Assembly (NCBI GenBank): GCA_005804885.1 | Contig: SYOX01000298.1 | Location: 1 to 58,122 of the forward strand | From: Pseudomonadota bacterium | Lineage (GTDB): Bacteria; Myxococcota_A; Bradymonadia; Bradymonadales; GCA-2716585 | DNA length: 58,122 nucleotides | Direction of reading: 5' to 3' | Shown here: piece by piece, positions 55,874-58,122 of the stretch | How the letters are laid out: the number at the start of each line of letters is the position of its first letter | Position numbering within the stretch: position 1 is the first letter of the stretch | Program-made: the position numbers and the translations under genes | The notes under the pieces: model-generated | The model's input: the letters and a program-made list of their open reading frames with translations, nothing else | Databases searched by the model: none | Told to the model about the DNA's origin: nothing

Positions 55874-57775
55874 ATGTGCGGGATCGCTGGCGCCCTTGAC
55901 CTCACCTGGAGCGGACGCCCCTTCGACCCCCGAAGGCTCGACGCCATGTGCCGCGCCCTGCACCACCGAGGTCCCGACGATCGCGGCTCCTTCTTCAGGC
56001 CCGGCCTCGCCATCGGCGTCCAGCGCCTCGCCCTCATGGACCCCGAAGGCGGCGCGCAGCCCATGACCCGCCACAACCTCACCGTCGCCGTCAACGGAGA
56101 GCGCTTCGACGTCCAACACCAACGCGCCCACCTCACCCAGCGCGGACACACCTTCACCACCCGCTGCGACACCGAGATCTGGGCCTTCGCATGGCTCGAA
56201 CACGGCCTCGACGCCCTCCTCCTCTCCAACGCCCAGTTCGCCGCCGCCTTCTGGGATGAACACCGATCTCAACTCACCCTCGCCCGAGACCGCTACGGCA
56301 TCTGCCCCCTCTACACCGCCACCGTCGACGGCTGGCTCCTTTGGGCCTCCGAGCCCAAGGCCCTCCTCGCCTCCGGCCTCATCTCCCCGGAGATCGATCC
56401 CCACGCCGTCGATCACATGCTCGTCCACATGTGCCAGAGCCCCTTTCACAGCTCCTTCAAGCACATCAAGCCCCTCCGCCCCGGTCACCTCATCCAAGCC
56501 TCACCCGACCAAAAACCCGAACAAAAAAGATGGTTTAGCGTTGACCTGGCCGCGCCGCCATCCCCACCCGCCGCCACGCCTGGCGACCTCATCGACGCCC
56601 TCGACGCGCACCTCTCCACGGCCGTCCAGACCCGCATGACCGCCGACGCCCCCGTCGCCACCTACCTCAGCGGCGGCGTCGACTCCGCCCTCATCACCGC
56701 CCTCGCCGCAAGGCATAGCCCCGAGCCCGTCACCGCCTTCACCCTCAAGCTCGACGGCGTCGGCACCAACGAGCAGCCGCTCGCCCTCCAGAGCGCCCAG
56801 GCCCTCGGCGTCCACCTCATCACCGAGACCATCACCCCAGCCCACCTCACCGACCTCTTCGTCCAGGCCGTTCAAGCCGCCGAGGCCCCCATCCTCGATC
56901 ACGCCAACGTCTGCCTCCTGGCCCTCTCCAAGCGCGTCGCCCAGCATGGCTTCAAGGCCGTGCTCACCGGCGAAGGCGCCGACGAGGCCTTCGCCGGATA
57001 CCCCTGGTTCAAGCTCTGCGCCCTCCCCCCCGCGGCCCGCCGCCTCTCCAACTCCGCGCTGGCCCCCCTCAAGCACCTCGTCGGCGGCCCCCGCGCTGAA
57101 CTCCAGGGCTGGGCCTCCGACCCCTCGCTGGCTCAATACCCCATCTTCTCGCTCCTGGCCCGAGCCCGCGACTCGCTCTACTCCGAGGCCATGTGGGGCG
57201 CGCTCAAAGACGACCCGCACCGCTTCACGCCGCCCTGGGACCCCGACACCCGACAAGACCTCCCCCCCTTGAGCCGCGCGCAGCGCGTCGACTTCCACCT
57301 CTTGCTCCCAGAGCACCTCCTGGCGGACAAAGGCGACCGCATGGCCATGGCCTCCAGCGTGGAGCCCAGGTTCCCCTACCTCGACAACGCCGTCATGTCC
57401 CTGGCCGCCCAGGCCCCGCCCGAGGTCAAACTCAAAGGCCTCCAGGAAAAATGGCTGCTCCGATCCGTCGCCCAGCGCCACCTCCCCCACAGCGCAGCCT
57501 GGCGCCCCAAGCACATGCTCCGCGCCACCCCGCTGATCCACGGACCCCACCGCCCCGCCTGGGTCAACGAGCTGCTCAGCCCCGATGCGCTGCGCAAGAC
57601 CGGCCTCTTTGATCCACACCGCGTCGCCGCCCTCATGAGCGCGCGCGACAGCCGCCTCCCCTCCTTCAAAGCGTGGCTCCTCGAATCCCACCTCACAGGC
57701 GTGGTCAGCACCCAGCTGCTCCACCACCTCTTTTGCGGCGCCTCCCTCTGCGATCTCCCCCCCTGGACCGCCTGA
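55874..57775 (+). CDS. asnB: Asparagine synthetase (glutamine-hydrolysing)
   Basis: 633 residues, ATG 55874. MCGIAGALDL gives the N-terminal catalytic Cys2 of class II glutaminases, with HRGPDDRGSF and the VNGERFDVQHQ region. The synthetase domain starts with LSGGVDSALITAL (PP-loop) near residue 263; FGFKAVLTGEGADEAFAGYP-type core and VEPRFPYLDN follow. Length matches AsnB-type enzymes (about 600-640). It aminates aspartate with glutamine nitrogen or acts in a peptide-modifying cluster. Host gene. Confidence 0.9.
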   Translation: MCGIAGALDLTWSGRPFDPRRLDAMCRALHHRGPDDRGSFFRPGLAIGVQRLALMDPEGGAQPMTRHNLTVAVNGERFDVQHQRAHLTQRGHTFTTRCDTEIWAFAWLEHGLDALLLSNAQFAAAFWDEHRSQLTLARDRYGICPLYTATVDGWLLWASEPKALLASGLISPEIDPHAVDHMLVHMCQSPFHSSFKHIKPLRPGHLIQASPDQKPEQKRWFSVDLAAPPSPPAATPGDLIDALDAHLSTAVQTRMTADAPVATYLSGGVDSALITALAARHSPEPVTAFTLKLDGVGTNEQPLALQSAQALGVHLITETITPAHLTDLFVQAVQAAEAPILDHANVCLLALSKRVAQHGFKAVLTGEGADEAFAGYPWFKLCALPPAARRLSNSALAPLKHLVGGPRAELQGWASDPSLAQYPIFSLLARARDSLYSEAMWGALKDDPHRFTPPWDPDTRQDLPPLSRAQRVDFHLLLPEHLLADKGDRMAMASSVEPRFPYLDNAVMSLAAQAPPEVKLKGLQEKWLLRSVAQRHLPHSAAWRPKHMLRATPLIHGPHRPAWVNELLSPDALRKTGLFDPHRVAALMSARDSRLPSFKAWLLESHLTGVVSTQLLHHLFCGASLCDLPPWTA

Positions 57776-58122
57776 CCTAAACCTCTCCCGCGCCGACAAC
57801 GACGCGGAGCGCCGCTCAACCCGATCTCAGCGACGCGGAGCGCCGCTCAGCCCGATCTCACCGGCATCCCCGGCTTGTCCCGGCGCGCCAGGGAGCGTCA
57901 AGGTATCTCACCGACAGACCCGGCTCGTCCCGGCGCACCAGGGAGAGTCATACGGAACCACGCTCAAGCCACTTACATTTTAGGCCACCAGGATGCCCAA
58001 GATGAAAGTGCTTCAAACGTGGTTCCGTATCAGGGTATCTCACCGGCAGACACGGCCTGTCCCAACGCGCCAGGGAGCGTCAGGGAGCGTCAGGGTCGCA
58101 GACCCAGATGACCCAGCGCCCA
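57776..58122. other. Host intergenic region with two tandem repeat families
   Basis: No gene supported. 57800-57861 holds two 31-bp units starting CGACGCGGAGCGCCGCTC. Next come related units of about 46-50 bp (ATCTCACCG... to GGGAGCGTCA) at 57855, 57905 and 58037. The 81-bp element (57950-58030) interrupts the second family. Confidence 0.7.
57950..58030. repeat. 81-bp MITE-like element, copy 2
   Basis: Perfect 13-bp terminal inverse ATACGGAACCACG / CGTGGTTCCGTAT. It interrupts a tandem repeat array, between unit two and unit three, which supports insertion. See copy 1 at 55565-55645. Confidence 0.88.

Noticed and set aside
57800..58083. CRISPR array
   Set aside because: Repeats are of two kinds, degenerate, and not separated by unique spacers of constant size; no cas genes are present.

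Overview
The window is about 51 kb of an integrated tailed phage (prophage), running off the left edge, followed by about 7 kb of host chromosome. Base composition is uniformly GC-rich, with many GTG starts and 4-bp ATGA/GTGA stop-start overlaps. The host flank carries a Ser/Thr kinase with a single membrane span, a lipoprotein with a formylglycine-enzyme-like domain behind an acidic repeat linker, and an asparagine synthetase. This style suggests a Myxococcota-type (former Deltaproteobacteria) bacterium, but the assignment is an inference. The right prophage boundary is visible at 51075-51121: the 3' half of a tRNA-Gly(CCC), without its 5' half, lies just past a tyrosine integrase. This is what an attR in a tRNA gene looks like; the matching left end is outside the window.

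Left to right, positions 1-2847 (minus strand) hold lysis and distal structural genes: a partial lipoprotein, a small protein with a possible Acb2/Tad1-like helical hairpin, and an endolysin-like protein with a peptidoglycan-binding domain. Positions 2915-9214 are a mixed-strand accessory block: small DNA-binding and zinc proteins, a BRO-type antirepressor, a collagen-like lipoprotein, a soluble helical protein followed by a two-membrane-segment protein, and a second lipoprotein, several with their own promoters or terminators. Positions 9211-19533 (minus) are tail genes: three tail-tip proteins, tape measure, a chaperone pair joined by a probable -1 ribosomal frameshift, tail tube and connectors. 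A coiled-coil regulator with a membrane segment (19834-20502, plus) interrupts the late genes. Positions 20573-28244 (minus) are head genes: major capsid, a decoration-like protein, a DUF2213-type protease/scaffold, a portal fused to a 2H-phosphoesterase-like domain, and both terminase subunits. No sheath gene is seen, so a siphovirus is most likely.

Positions 28491-36851 hold an orphan plus-strand gene and a minus-strand replication/nucleotide operon: DHH phosphoesterase, DnaQ-type exonuclease, zinc protein, a primase-helicase next to an iteron-bearing noncoding region that may be the origin, an SF2 helicase and small regulators. A divergent control region near 36850-36970 launches the long plus-strand early operon (36972-50984): Cas4-like nuclease, Sak4-like recombinase, a DUF7768-like/winged-helix fusion, RusA resolvase, a Coq4-like protein, a phage beta sliding clamp with a possible clamp-binding partner, N6-adenine and C5-cytosine methyltransferases, a deoxyribonucleotidase, a dNMP kinase, an excisionase-like protein and the integrase.

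Taken together the phage appears to bring its own replication, recombination and DNA-modification machinery. It also carries several proteins that could touch nucleotide-based immunity (2H domain on the portal, Acb2/Tad1-like hairpin, DHH phosphoesterase), though these links are inferences from motifs. The host side shows a divergently arranged kinase / secreted-protein signalling locus and an 81-bp MITE-like element present twice.
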